Below are positions 42,132 through 50,405 of a stretch of DNA of 64,000 bases, one piece after another; the stretch's first letter is position 1; every line of letters begins with the position of its first letter. This DNA is from Saccharothrix syringae (lineage in GTDB: Bacteria; Actinomycetota; Actinomycetes; Mycobacteriales; Pseudonocardiaceae). A model generated the notes under the pieces. That model worked only from the letters and a program-made list of their open reading frames with translations, was not told where the DNA came from and ran no database searches. The stretch spans positions 7,936,001 through 8,000,000 of the forward strand of contig NZ_CP034550.1 in assembly GCF_009498035.1 (NCBI RefSeq), written 5' to 3'. The translations under genes were made by a program, and so were the position numbers.

Positions 42132-42737
42132 TCAGGCGTCGGCGGACCGGGCGGCCACGACGAACTCGCGCATCAGCCCGTGGTCCTTGACCCCGCGGCT
42201 CGCCTCGATCCCGCTGGACACGTCGACCCCCCACGGCCGCGCGCGGGTGACGGCCTCGGCCACGTTGTGCACGCCCAGCCCGCCGGCCAGCAGCCAGCGG
42301 CCCTCCGGGCGGGCCGCGTCGAGGGCGGTGAGGTCCCAGCGCTCGCCGGAACCCGCCACGGGCGAGTCGAGCAGCAGCATGTCCTCGCCGTAGGCGCCCA
42401 CGCGCACGTCCGTGCCCGGCGTGAGCGCGACCGCGCGCAGCAGCCGCACCCCGGCCGCCGCCACCTCGTCGAACGCCTCCCGGGGGTAGTCGCCGTGCAG
42501 CTGGACGGCGCCGATGCCGGACTCCTCGGCCAGCCGCCGCACCTCGGCCGCCCCGACGCCGCGGAACACGCCGACCGCCAGCACGTCCGGCGGCACCTCG
42601 CGCACCAGCCGGCGCGCGGTGTCGACGTCCACCCGCCGGGGGCTCTCGGTGAGCACGAACCCGACCGCGTCGGCCCCGGCACCGACCGCCACCTCGACGT
42701 CCGCCTCGGTGCGCAGGCCGCACAGCTTCACGTACAT
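42132..42737 (-). CDS. trpF: Phosphoribosylanthranilate isomerase
   Basis: A 201-residue TIM-barrel enzyme converting N-(5-phosphoribosyl)anthranilate to the 1-deoxyribulose-5-phosphate form in tryptophan synthesis. The start ATG 42737 gives MYVKLCGLRTEADV, where KxCGL carries the catalytic Cys (residue 6). VQLHGD marks strand 3-4. The catalytic Asp lies in LLLDSPV (near residue 125), and LAGGLGVHNVAEA plus GVDVSSGIEASRGVKD bind the phosphate. Length is normal. It is not next to other trp genes here, as is common for trpF in actinomycetes. It could also be a PriA-independent copy tied to secondary metabolism, but nothing nearby supports that. Confidence 0.93.
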   Translation of the reverse strand: MYVKLCGLRTEADVEVAVGAGADAVGFVLTESPRRVDVDTARRLVREVPPDVLAVGVFRGVGAAEVRRLAEESGIGAVQLHGDYPREAFDEVAAAGVRLLRAVALTPGTDVRVGAYGEDMLLLDSPVAGSGERWDLTALDAARPEGRWLLAGGLGVHNVAEAVTRARPWGVDVSSGIEASRGVKDHGLMREFVVAARSADA

Positions 42738-42999
42738 GGGACGACCCTAGGGCTTGTCATCGCGGCCGGCCGGGCAGGGTGGCCGGCCGGACCGCGGCGG
42801 GCGGGAGCGGACGGCGCGGCTGGAGCGCCCCTCCACGCCCGAACCGTCCGCCGTGGCGCGGTGGTCACCGGGCCGGTGCGGGTGGAATGGTGCTCGCCAC
42901 GGGCTCGGGGGCGGCGTGGGGCGCGCCGGACAAGGTAGCTTCTGCGCTGGGTCCCGCGCCGCGGGTCCGGCGTCTTGAGCAGACAGGACGGGTTCCGCC

Positions 43000-43401
43000 A
43001 TGCCCGATGAGGGTGATCAACCCCCTCCCGCGTCGCTGGTCGTCGCCCTGGCGGGGCCGCGGCCACCCGCGCTGGCCGAGGTGCGGCGGCAGGCGGTGGA
43101 CTTCCTGCCACCGCTGTCCGACGACAAGGTCAACGACGTCCTGCTGGTGGTGACCGAGCTGGTGAGCAACGCCTACGACCACGGCGAGCGGGCGCTGGCG
43201 CTGCGCGTGACCTGCGGCAGGCAGGTGATCCGGGTCGAGGTGGACGACGTGTCGCCGAGGCTGCCCACGCTGGGGCGCTCGTCGATCGGCCGCTACCGGG
43301 GGCACGGCCTGCTCATGGTGGAGAACCTGTGCAAGGACTGGGGCGTGGCCCAGCGGGACGGCCACAAGACCGTGTGGGCGGTCCTGATCGGCGACTACTA
43401 G
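43000..43401 (+). CDS. ATP-binding anti-sigma regulatory factor-like protein (HATPase_c_2)
   Basis: A 133-residue GHKL-fold protein starting at ATG 43000. The N box is LLVVTELVSNAYDHGER (about residues 47-63) and the glycine-rich lid is RYRGHGLLMVENLCKDWGV (about 98-116). This is the layout of stand-alone RsbW/SpoIIAB-like serine kinases that phosphorylate STAS antagonists, common in actinomycetes. Two STAS proteins and a SpoIIE phosphatase are encoded 10 kb away. It stands alone transcriptionally. Partner and sigma factor cannot be read from the sequence. Confidence 0.85.
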   Translation: MPDEGDQPPPASLVVALAGPRPPALAEVRRQAVDFLPPLSDDKVNDVLLVVTELVSNAYDHGERALALRVTCGRQVIRVEVDDVSPRLPTLGRSSIGRYRGHGLLMVENLCKDWGVAQRDGHKTVWAVLIGDY

Positions 43402-43535
43402 CCCAGCGCGGACCACGGGCACGCCCCGCTCCGGGTGAGCGCCTGCCCACTCGAAGTGCGTCAGCCGTCCCGGCTCGGCGTCAGCCCGGCTCAGCGGTCC
43501 CCGGTCCCCCCGCTCAGCGGTCCCCGATTCCCGCC

Positions 43536-43727
43536 TCAGCGGTCCCCGACCGCCTTCAGCACCGCGTGCCGGTCGGCGTAGTCCGTCTCCGGCAGCTCCC
43601 GCAACGCCTGGATTGCGGTGGCCTCGCCCTTGCGGATGGCCGCGTCCATCAGGTCGTCCTTGGTCGCCGGGAATTCCACCTCCTCCAGCGCGTGCTCGAC
43701 GTGCTCACGGACGGTGGGTGCGGACAT
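43536..43727 (-). CDS. DUF2795-type small protein
   Basis: A 63-residue acidic protein (MSAPTVREHVEHALEEVEFPATKDDLMDAAIRKG...). The order of a short N-terminal helix, an EFPATKDDLMDAAI core and a second helix with LRELPETDYADRHAVLKAVG is that of the DUF2795 family. Its members are small helical proteins of unknown role in actinomycetes. It is followed after 27 bp by the start-distal end of the reductase-like gene region and may share its promoter direction. No catalytic residues are evident. Confidence 0.75.
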   Translation of the reverse strand: MSAPTVREHVEHALEEVEFPATKDDLMDAAIRKGEATAIQALRELPETDYADRHAVLKAVGDR

Positions 43728-43754
43728 CGTCGTGCCACCTCTCCTCGACTGCGA

Positions 43755-44372
43755 TCACCCGACCGGCGGGTACCGCTCCTGCTTGAGCAGCCGCGCGAGG
43801 TGCGCGGCGTTGGCCGCCAGCTTCTTGTTGGTCGACGCCACCGGGTCGGGCGTCCGCTCCAGCTCGATGTAGTCCTTGGGCGTCATGGCCTCGTTGTTCC
43901 AGTACGTCCCGCCGCTGGCCGGGATGGTGAACCCGACGTCGTCGAGCGCCTGGAAGCAGTCGGCGATGATCTTGTGCGCGCCGTCCTCGTTGCCGACCAC
44001 CGCCACCACCGCGACCTTGCCGTAGGTGAGCAGGCGCCCCTGGTCGTCGGTCTCGGACAGCTCGGCGTCCAGCCGCTCCATCACCCGCTGCGCCACGCTG
44101 GACGGGTGCCCCACCCACGTCGGCGTGGCCAGCACCAGGATGTCGGCGGCCAGCACCCGCTCGCGGATCGCCGGCCACTCGTCCCCGCCGCCCATGTCCT
44201 TCTCGACACCGGGCCGCACGTCGTGGTCCACGACGCGGACCAGGTCGCCCCGGACGCCGTGCGCCGCGAGCTCGTCCAGCACCTGCCGGGCGAGCTTGTC
44301 GGTGCTCGACGGCTCCGGCGAGGGCTTGAGGGAACAGGTCAGCGCCAGCGCGGTCAACGGGGTCTCGGTCAT
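43755..44372 (-). CDS. Flavodoxin-fold NAD(P)H-dependent FMN reductase-like protein
   Basis: A 205-residue cytosolic flavoprotein starting at ATG 44372. The N-terminal phosphate-binding loop LTCSLKPSPEPSSTDKLARQVLDEL resembles the SxR.xS(x)(T/N)..L pattern of NADPH-dependent FMN reductases. The second flavin contact is in LATPTWVGHPSSVAQRVMERLD (about residues 80-101), and KVAVVAVVGNEDGAHK corresponds to the third loop. Such enzymes reduce quinones, flavins or xenobiotics. A related reading is WrbA/flavodoxin-like quinone reductase; the physiological substrate is unknown. It lies upstream of the DUF2795 gene in the same direction. Confidence 0.85.
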   Translation of the reverse strand: MTETPLTALALTCSLKPSPEPSSTDKLARQVLDELAAHGVRGDLVRVVDHDVRPGVEKDMGGGDEWPAIRERVLAADILVLATPTWVGHPSSVAQRVMERLDAELSETDDQGRLLTYGKVAVVAVVGNEDGAHKIIADCFQALDDVGFTIPASGGTYWNNEAMTPKDYIELERTPDPVASTNKKLAANAAHLARLLKQERYPPVG

Positions 44373-44507
44373 GCACCTGGCCTACCCGCTGCCGGCCGCC
44401 TCAACCCGCACCGCCCTTTTCGGGGACGATCAGCGCCCGCGCGGGTACAGGAGCAGGATGCGGGAACAGTGAACCAGAGCGCCGCCCAACCGACGAGAGG
44501 TGGTCCC

Positions 44508-45212
44508 GTGGTCAACGGCACCGACGACCTGGCCGTCAGGCTCAGCGAAGTCGCCAGGGCGCTCCAGCAGCAGCACAGCGCGCAGGACACCCTGGACGAG
44601 ATCGTGCGCGCCGCGGTCGGCACCATCCCGGGCGCGGAGCACGCCGGGATCATCATGGTCCTGGGCAAGCGCGAGGTCAGCACGGTCGCGATGACCGACG
44701 AGCTGCCGGGCAAGGTGGACCAGGTCCAGTACGACACCGGGCAGGGGCCGTGCCTGGCGGCGCTCTACCTGAACAAGACGGTCAGCGTGCCGGACCTGGG
44801 CAACGAGTCGCGCTGGCCGGCGTTCGCCGCCCGGGCCGCCGCGATGGACGTGGGCAGCATGCTGTCGTTCCAGCTCTTCGTGGAGAACGACGACCTCGGG
44901 GCGCTCAACCTCTACGCCCCTCGGCCGCACTCGTTCGACGAGGACTCCCTGCACGTGGGGCTGCTGTTCGCCAGCCACGCCGCGGTGGCGCTGGCGGAGG
45001 CGCAGCAGCGGGAGAGCCTGGTGCAGGCCATGCACACCCGCGACCTGATCGGGCAGGCCAAGGGCATCCTGATGGAGCGGCACAAGCTGACCGCCGACCA
45101 GGCGTTCTCCGTGCTGGTGCGGGTCAGCCAGCAGTCCAACACCAAGCTGCGCGACCTCGCCGAGCGGCTCGCGCTCACCGGTGAGCTGCCGGTCGCGCCG
45201 AGCGGCGGCTGA
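44508..45212 (+). CDS. GAF-ANTAR domain transcription antiterminator
   Basis: A 234-residue regulator. GTG 44508 is chosen because GAGAGG lies seven bases upstream; an in-frame GTG at 44469 is an alternative. Residues about 25-160 form a GAF sensor (LDEIVRAAVGTIPGAEHAGIIMVLG, then DTGQGPCLAALYLNKTVSVPDL, GSMLSFQLFVENDDLGALNLYAPRPHSFDE). Residues about 170-225 are the RNA-binding ANTAR domain (LVQAMHTRDLIGQAKGILMERHKLTADQAFSVLVRVSQQSNTKLRDLAERL). ANTAR proteins bind paired hairpins in nascent RNA and prevent termination. The GAF ligand is unknown. It stands alone between convergent neighbours. Confidence 0.93.
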   Translation: MVNGTDDLAVRLSEVARALQQQHSAQDTLDEIVRAAVGTIPGAEHAGIIMVLGKREVSTVAMTDELPGKVDQVQYDTGQGPCLAALYLNKTVSVPDLGNESRWPAFAARAAAMDVGSMLSFQLFVENDDLGALNLYAPRPHSFDEDSLHVGLLFASHAAVALAEAQQRESLVQAMHTRDLIGQAKGILMERHKLTADQAFSVLVRVSQQSNTKLRDLAERLALTGELPVAPSGG

Positions 45213-45256
45213 CCGGCTCGACCGGCTCGACCGGCTCGACCGGATCGACCGGCTCC
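45212..45256. repeat. Five tandem copies of a 9-bp repeat
   Basis: ACCGGCTCG is repeated three times exactly, followed by ACCGGATCG and ACCGGCTCC, starting at the GAF-ANTAR stop codon. It lies in the 91-bp convergent gap before the TPP-enzyme gene. No transcription terminator with a longer stem is obvious there. Confidence 0.85.
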
Positions 45257-45303
45257 CGACGACGTGCCCCGACGGAGCGCTGACGGAGCGCTGCCCCTGC
45301 CCC

Positions 45304-47079
45304 CTACCCGTGCCCCTCGTCCTCCCGCTGCCGCCGCAACCGCTCCAACGCGGCCCCGTTCCCCTCCTGCTCCAGCGCCCGCCGCATGGTCTCCACCTTC
45401 TCCTCGGGCAGGTGGGGCGCGAGCAGCGGCACGGCGGGGTCCACGACCGCCTCGACCACCACCGGCCGGTCGGCGTGGAACGCCTCGCGCCACGCCTCGC
45501 CCACCCCGTCCGGCGAGTCGACCCGGATGCCGCGCAGCCCCAGCAGCTCGGCGTACGCGGCGTAGGGGAACTCCGGCACCCGCTGCGAGGTCGGGAAGCG
45601 CGGGTCGCCCTCCATCTCGCGCTGCTCCCAGCTGACCTCGTTCAGGTCGCGGTTGTGCAGCACCAGCACCACGAACCGGGGATCGGCCCAGGTGCGCCAC
45701 CGGTCGGCCACGGTGATCAGCTCCAGCAGCCCGTTCATCTGCATCGCGCCGTCACCCGCCAGGGCCACCACGGGCCGGTCGGGCGCGTCCAGCTTCGCGG
45801 CCAGGCCGTAGGGCAGGGCGCAGCCCATCGACGCCAGGTAGCTGGACGTGTGCGCGGGCACGCCGCGCGGCAGGGCGAGGTGGCGGGCGTACCAGTAGGT
45901 GGTGGAGCCGACGTCCACCGCGACCCGCGCGTCCGGGGGCAGGTGGCCGGACAGCTCGTGCACGACCAGCTCGGGGTTGAGCGGGTCGGCGGGGGCCTGG
46001 GCGCGTTCCCCGGCGATGCGCCGCCACCGGGCCACGCCGTCGAACACGCGCCGCTCCCAGTCGCGGTCGGGGTTGCGCTCCAGCAGCGGCAGCAGCGCGC
46101 GCAGCGTCTCGGCGGTGTCACCCACCAGGGGTACTTCGACCGGGTACTTGCTGCCCACCACGCGGGCCTCGATGTCGATCTGCACGGCCCGCGCCTGCCC
46201 GGGCTCGGGGTAGAACTCGGTCCACGGGTCGTTGCTGCCGACGATGAGCAGCGTGTCGCAGCCGGCCATCAGCTCGGCCGAGGCGGTGGTGCCCAGGTGG
46301 CCCATGACCCCGGTGTGCCACGGGGCGTCCTCCGGCACGACCGGCTTGCCCACCAGCGACGCGGTCACGCCCGCGCCCAGCACGTCGACCACCTCGGCGA
46401 CCTCGCGCTCCGCGCCCGCCGCGCCGCGCCCGACCAGCAGCGCGACCTTCCGACCGGCGCCCAGCACCTCGGCGGCGCGGCGCAGGTCGTCCTGGCGCGG
46501 CAGCACGCGGGGCCGGGCGGTGACCGCCGAGGAGGGCACGACACCGTGGGTGTGCGGCAGGTCCTCGACGGCGTCGGCGCGCTGCACGTCGTGCGGCACG
46601 ATCAGGCACGTGGGGGTGCGCTCGGCGATGGCGGTGCGCATCGCGTTGTCCAGCAGCACCGGCAGCTGCTCGGGGGCGAAGACCGTCTGGAGGTACTGGC
46701 CGCACACGTCCTTGAACAGCGAGTGCAGGTCCACCTCCTGGAGGTAGCCGGTGCCCAGCGCGGTGGACACGACCTGGCCGACGACCGCCACCACGGGGCG
46801 GCGGTCCAGCTTGGCGTCGTAGAGCCCGTTGAGCAGGTGGATCGCCCCCGGCCCCTGCGTGGCCAGGCACACGCCGACCCGACCGGTGTACTTGGCGTGG
46901 CCGGAGGCCATGAACGCGGCCATCTCCTCGTGCCGGACGGGCACGAACTCCGGGTCGCCGTCGGCGCGGCGCAGCGCGGCGAGGATCGGGTCGATCCCGT
47001 CGCCGGCGTACCCGAACACCCGCGGCACGCCCCACGTCCGCAGTCGTCGGACGAGCGCGTCGGCCACCGTGCTGCCCAT
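45304..47079 (-). CDS. Thiamine pyrophosphate enzyme, pyruvate oxidase/PoxB-like
   Basis: A 591-residue TPP enzyme of the pyruvate oxidase/acetolactate synthase superfamily, starting at ATG 47079 after GAGGAGG. The N-terminal PYR domain carries GYAGDGIDPILAAL, the catalytic Glu in VRHEEMAAFMASGHAKYTG (about residue 49), and QGPGAIHLLNGLYDAK. A central domain of the family follows (GRGAAGAEREVAEV). The C-terminal PP domain carries the cofactor motif GDGAMQMNGLLELITVADRW...HNRDLNEVSW (about 440-490). Quinone-dependent pyruvate dehydrogenases and pyruvate oxidases fit best because of overall length and order. The substrate is not fixed by the sequence, and acetolactate or other alpha-keto acid chemistry is possible. 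Its promoter region is shared with the divergent amidohydrolase gene 88 bp away. Confidence 0.88.
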   Translation of the reverse strand: MGSTVADALVRRLRTWGVPRVFGYAGDGIDPILAALRRADGDPEFVPVRHEEMAAFMASGHAKYTGRVGVCLATQGPGAIHLLNGLYDAKLDRRPVVAVVGQVVSTALGTGYLQEVDLHSLFKDVCGQYLQTVFAPEQLPVLLDNAMRTAIAERTPTCLIVPHDVQRADAVEDLPHTHGVVPSSAVTARPRVLPRQDDLRRAAEVLGAGRKVALLVGRGAAGAEREVAEVVDVLGAGVTASLVGKPVVPEDAPWHTGVMGHLGTTASAELMAGCDTLLIVGSNDPWTEFYPEPGQARAVQIDIEARVVGSKYPVEVPLVGDTAETLRALLPLLERNPDRDWERRVFDGVARWRRIAGERAQAPADPLNPELVVHELSGHLPPDARVAVDVGSTTYWYARHLALPRGVPAHTSSYLASMGCALPYGLAAKLDAPDRPVVALAGDGAMQMNGLLELITVADRWRTWADPRFVVLVLHNRDLNEVSWEQREMEGDPRFPTSQRVPEFPYAAYAELLGLRGIRVDSPDGVGEAWREAFHADRPVVVEAVVDPAVPLLAPHLPEEKVETMRRALEQEGNGAALERLRRQREDEGHG

Positions 47080-47167
47080 GCGACCTCCTCGCGAGAACTG
47101 CCCGTGAGGTTCCCGGCGGCCGGCGGCCGAAACGCTTGACCGCCGGCGGACCGGGTACCACCCGGAC

Positions 47168-48337
47168 GTGGACGTGGAGCGGTGCCACGCGGTGGTGGAC
47201 GCGGAACTGGAGGCCCTGGGCGACCGGCTGCGGGCGGTGGCCTCGGCCCTGCACGCCGACCCGGAGACGGCCTTCGCCGAGCACCGGGCGGCCGACCGGC
47301 TGTGCGCGGAGCTGGCGGCGGGCGGTTTCGAGGTCGAGCGCGGCGTGGCCGGGATGGGCACGGCGTTCGTGGGCCGGGCCGGGCGGGGCGGCGGGCCGAG
47401 GGTGGCGCTGCTGCTGGAGTACGACGCGCTGCCCGGCCTGGGTCACGCGTGCGGGCACAACCTGATCGCGGCCGCCGGGCTCGGCGCGGCGCTGGCCCTG
47501 CGGCCGGTGTCGGCGGATCTGCCCGGCACGGTGCTGGCCGTGGGCACGCCCGCCGAGGAGGGCGGCGGCGGCAAGGTCCGGCAGGTGGCGGCCGGGCTGT
47601 TCGACGGGGTGGACGCGGCGCTGATGTTCCACCCCGGCGCGCAGAGCTGGCGGTGGGCGCCGCTGACCGCTCAGGTGGAGCTGCGGGTGACCGTGCACGG
47701 GCGGGCCGCGCACCCCACCGGCAACCCCACCGAGGGCCTGGACGCGCTCGCCGCGCTGATCCAGGTGTTCAACAGCCTCGGCGCGCTGCGCCAGCGGCTG
47801 CCGACGGGGTCGCACGTCCAGGGCATCATCACGCGCGGCGGCGAGGCGACCAACATCGTGCCCGCCCTGGCCGAGGGCCGGTTCGGGCTGCGCGCGCTGA
47901 CCACCGAGGAGCTGGCGCGGCTGGTCGACCAGGTCACCGACGTGGTGCGGGGCACCGGGCTGGCCACCGGGACGTCGGTCGAGGTCGAGCCCACTCGCGC
48001 GCCCTACGCGCACTTCCGCGACAACTCCGTGCTGTCGGGGCTGTTCGCGCGGCACCTGGCGGACGCGGGCATCGCGCTGACCGAGCCGACGCCCGGCGTG
48101 TTCCTCGGGTCCTCCGACATCGGCAACGTCAGCGTGGTGACCCCCGCGATCCACCCGTTCGTGGCCATCGTGGACGCCGGCACCTCCGACCACACCCCCG
48201 AGTTCGCCACCGCCGCCGGCAGCGCGCACGGCCAGGACGTGATGCTGGCCGCCGCCCGGGCCCTCGCCCACACCGCGGTCGACGTGCTGGGCCGCCCCGA
48301 GGTCACCGAGGAGGCGTGGGCCGAGTTCCGCCGGTGA
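47168..48337 (+). CDS. M20-family amidohydrolase (AbgB/carboxypeptidase-like)
   Basis: A 389-residue metallo-amidohydrolase starting at GTG 47168. The metal site motif EYDALPGLGHACGHNLIAAAG (about residues 93-113) and GTPAEEGGGGK (about 131-141) are characteristic of M20D enzymes. The dimerisation lid contains AHPTGNPTEGLDALAALIQVFN, and C-terminal PGVFLGSSDIGN and DAGTSDHTPEFA complete the active site. These enzymes hydrolyse N-acyl amino acids, aminobenzoyl-glutamate or amidated peptides. The EYDALP variant is typical of the p-aminobenzoyl-glutamate hydrolase-like subgroup. No partner gene (AbgA, transporter) is adjacent. Confidence 0.9.
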   Translation: MDVERCHAVVDAELEALGDRLRAVASALHADPETAFAEHRAADRLCAELAAGGFEVERGVAGMGTAFVGRAGRGGGPRVALLLEYDALPGLGHACGHNLIAAAGLGAALALRPVSADLPGTVLAVGTPAEEGGGGKVRQVAAGLFDGVDAALMFHPGAQSWRWAPLTAQVELRVTVHGRAAHPTGNPTEGLDALAALIQVFNSLGALRQRLPTGSHVQGIITRGGEATNIVPALAEGRFGLRALTTEELARLVDQVTDVVRGTGLATGTSVEVEPTRAPYAHFRDNSVLSGLFARHLADAGIALTEPTPGVFLGSSDIGNVSVVTPAIHPFVAIVDAGTSDHTPEFATAAGSAHGQDVMLAAARALAHTAVDVLGRPEVTEEAWAEFRR

Positions 48338-48417
48338 ACGCGCGGGCCGGACGCACCAGTTCGAGCGCACCGGCTCGCGCGCACCGGGCCGGACCACACC
48401 GGTCAGGTCACGCCCGG

Positions 48418-48963
48418 TCAGGCCAGCGGGTACTCCATCGACACGCCGGCCAGCACCGTGCCGTCGGGCAGCGGCACGTCCGCCCGCGCCACCTCGCGGA
48501 ACCCGAACGCCCGGTACAGCGGCTCACCGGGCAGGGTCGCCATCAGCACCATCGACCGGAACCCCGCCGCCCGCGCCGCGCGCTCGCACGAGCCGAGCAG
48601 CGCGCGACCCAGGCCCCGGCGGGCCCGGTCGCCGCGCACGAACATCGCCCGCACCCGCGCGGGCTCGGTGGCGGGGTCGAGCAGCCGGTCCTCGCCGGGA
48701 CGGGCGCCGGAGCCGGTGTAGAGCTTGTCGCGCCTGCTCCAGCCGCCGCAGGCGATGATGTCGCCGCCGTCCTCGTGCACGACGTAGTAGGTGCCGTCGT
48801 CGATGAGCACGACGTCGGGCACGGTCAGGTACTCGGCCGCCGCCGCGGTCTCGCGCTCGTCGTGGAAGCGCGGGAACAGCTCCAGCACCGACCGCCGCAT
48901 CAGCTCGGCGATCCGCGGCACGTCCGCCCGGACCGCCTCCCGCAACACCGGCGCAGCCCCCAT
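48418..48963 (-). CDS. GNAT-family N-acetyltransferase
   Basis: A 181-residue acetyltransferase starting at ATG 48963 after GGGGAGG. Motif A, which binds the pyrophosphate of acetyl-CoA, is clear: RAMFVRGDRARRGLGRALLGSCERAARAAGF (about residues 104-134), with the R-x-x-G-x-G core. The terminal strand contains PLYRAFGF, typical of motif B. N-terminal LREAVRADVPRIAELMRRSV is the usual first strand and helix. Substrate cannot be inferred. It is convergent with the amidohydrolase gene and 64 bp upstream of the end of the PP2C remnant in the same direction. Confidence 0.9.
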   Translation of the reverse strand: MGAAPVLREAVRADVPRIAELMRRSVLELFPRFHDERETAAAAEYLTVPDVVLIDDGTYYVVHEDGGDIIACGGWSRRDKLYTGSGARPGEDRLLDPATEPARVRAMFVRGDRARRGLGRALLGSCERAARAAGFRSMVLMATLPGEPLYRAFGFREVARADVPLPDGTVLAGVSMEYPLA

Positions 48964-49027
48964 GGTCCTCCCCCGTCTCCCGGACGATCATCGCCCGGAC
49001 CGCGGGGGCCGCGCCAGTGCCACCGGG

Positions 49028-50082
49028 CTAGGCGGCGGCGACCACGTCGGCCACCACGCACACCACGTTGTCCGGCGCGCCGCCGCCGGTGACCAGGTCG
49101 ACCAGCCGCCCGGTCGCCTCGCCCGGGTCGGGCGCGCCGACCAGCGCGTCCCTGATGGCGTCCTCCGGCACCACGGCGTGCAGGCCGTCCGTGGCCAGCA
49201 GGTAGCGGTCGCCCGGCAGGGCGTCGTGCAGCGCCAGGTCGGGGTCGACGGCCCGGCCGTGCAGGGCCCGGACCAGCAGGGCCCGCTGCGGGTGGCTGCG
49301 CGCCTCCTCCTCGGTCAGCCGGCCCTCCGCGATCATCCCCTGCACGACCGTGTGGTCGTGGGTGATGCGGAACAGCGCGCCGCCGCGCAGCAGGTACACC
49401 CGCGCGTCGCCGACGTGGACCAGGCCCAGCCGCGACCCGGACAGCACCAGCGCGGTCAGCGTGGTGCCGGTGCACCCGTCGGCGGGGTGCGCGGCCAGGT
49501 CGTCGGCGACGACGGCCCCGGCCCGGTGGACCGCGTCGGCCAGCGCGTTGAGCAGCTCGCCCGCCGGCACCGGCGCGTCCAGGGCGGCGATCGCCCCCAC
49601 CGCCGCCGAGCTGAGCGGCGCGCCGCGCGCCCCGAAGCCGTCGGCCACGGCCAGCAGCCGCTCGCCCGCGTAGCCGGTGCCTGGTTGGTGTCGCGGACCA
49701 GGCCGCGGTCGGTGCGCAGCGAGTAGCGCAGTGCCAAGCTCATGGTGTCGTCCTCTCCGGACAGCTGTGCCACGAGGAAGGAGGCGAGGTCGCGACGGGC
49801 CGCGGTCTCGGCCTCGACCCGCGCCCAGTAGGCGCGGACCTCACCCGCCGCACTCGCCGGCTCCAGCCCGCACACGTGCCGGATGCGGTCCAGCGGCATG
49901 CCGAGCCGACGCAGCCAGGCGACCAGCCGAGCCCGCTCCAACTGCGCCGGCGCGTACAACCGGTACCCCGAGTGCGGGTCCACCCGCGCCGGCGCGAGCA
50001 GACCCAACTCGTCGTAAAGCCGCAGCGCCTTGGGCGACAGGCCGGCGGCCCGCGCGAACGCCCCGATGGTCAGCAGCTCCAC
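49028..50082 (-). pseudogene. MerR-PP2C fusion regulator interrupted by a frameshift
   Basis: The 5' part starts at GTG 50082 after GGGAGGGGG and encodes a MerR winged helix (LLTIGAFARAAGLSPKALRLYDELGLL, then SGYRLY and LRRLGMPLDRIRHVCG), a coiled coil, and the start of a PP2C phosphatase domain (LRYSLRTDRGLVRDTNQ). The PP2C domain then continues in another frame from GYAGERLLAVADGFG near 49675 to the stop at 49028, with GTTLTALVLSGSRLGLVHVGDARVYLLR, DHTVVQGMI, LLATDGLH and GGAPDNVVCVVADV. The split falls inside one domain, and the total of 1,055 nt is one short of a multiple of three, so a single missing base near 49675-49685 explains it. Sequencing error, genuine inactivation and frameshifting are all possible. 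A shorter frame beginning at 49648 could make the phosphatase part without its first metal-binding strand. Confidence 0.8.
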
Positions 50083-50175
50083 ATCGCCCCCTCCCCCGGC
50101 CGGGCACCTCACCCGGCCGACACCACCGTGCGCCTTCCCCAAGGGTCAAGGTCAACACCTCCGACCAACCCCCGG

Positions 50176-50371
50176 TGCCGGACCGGAGGACACGCCATGC
50201 CGGACCGGAGGACACGCAGTGCCGGAGTGGAGGACACGCAGTGCCGGAGTGGAGGACACGCGCGGTGAGAGCGCTTCCACCCGGCGTGTCCTCCACTGGG
50301 ACACCGCGTGTCCTCCACTGGGACACCGCGTGTCCTCCACTGGGACACCGCGTGTCCTCCAGTCGGACACC
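50176..50371. repeat. Head-to-head array of 22-bp repeats (4 + 4 copies)
   Basis: Four 22-bp units in direct orientation occupy 50176-50263, each ending in GGAGGACACGC or a close form. After a 20-bp centre, four further 22-bp units in reverse orientation occupy 50284-50371, each beginning GCGTGTCCTCCA; a degraded ninth follows. The two halves are complementary over about 14-16 bp per unit, for example AGTGGAGGACACGC, so the region can form a long branched hairpin or cruciform. It sits in the 320-bp gap between the SGNH hydrolase stop and the MerR-PP2C start. There is no transposase, and adjacent genes are intact except the nearby frameshift. The unit length and absence of unique spacers exclude CRISPR. 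Confidence 0.9.
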
Positions 50372-50405
50372 GCGTGTTCCTCGGTGGGGCGGCAGGTGTT
50401 CGGGG

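Noticed and set aside
42132..42737. trpF as part of a biosynthetic cluster
   Set aside because: It has normal length and motifs and stands alone among signalling genes; housekeeping tryptophan synthesis is the simpler explanation.
43668..43680. Another GGGAATTCC sequence as a regulatory site
   Set aside because: It lies inside the DUF2795 coding sequence and lacks the second half of the palindrome.
49028..49648. A separate intact PP2C phosphatase gene
   Set aside because: This frame lacks the first strand and metal-binding motif of the domain, which is encoded in the MerR frame just upstream, so it is better explained as part of a broken fusion.
50176..50371. CRISPR array
   Set aside because: The 22-bp units are directly adjacent, have no unique spacers, change orientation in the middle, and there are no cas genes.
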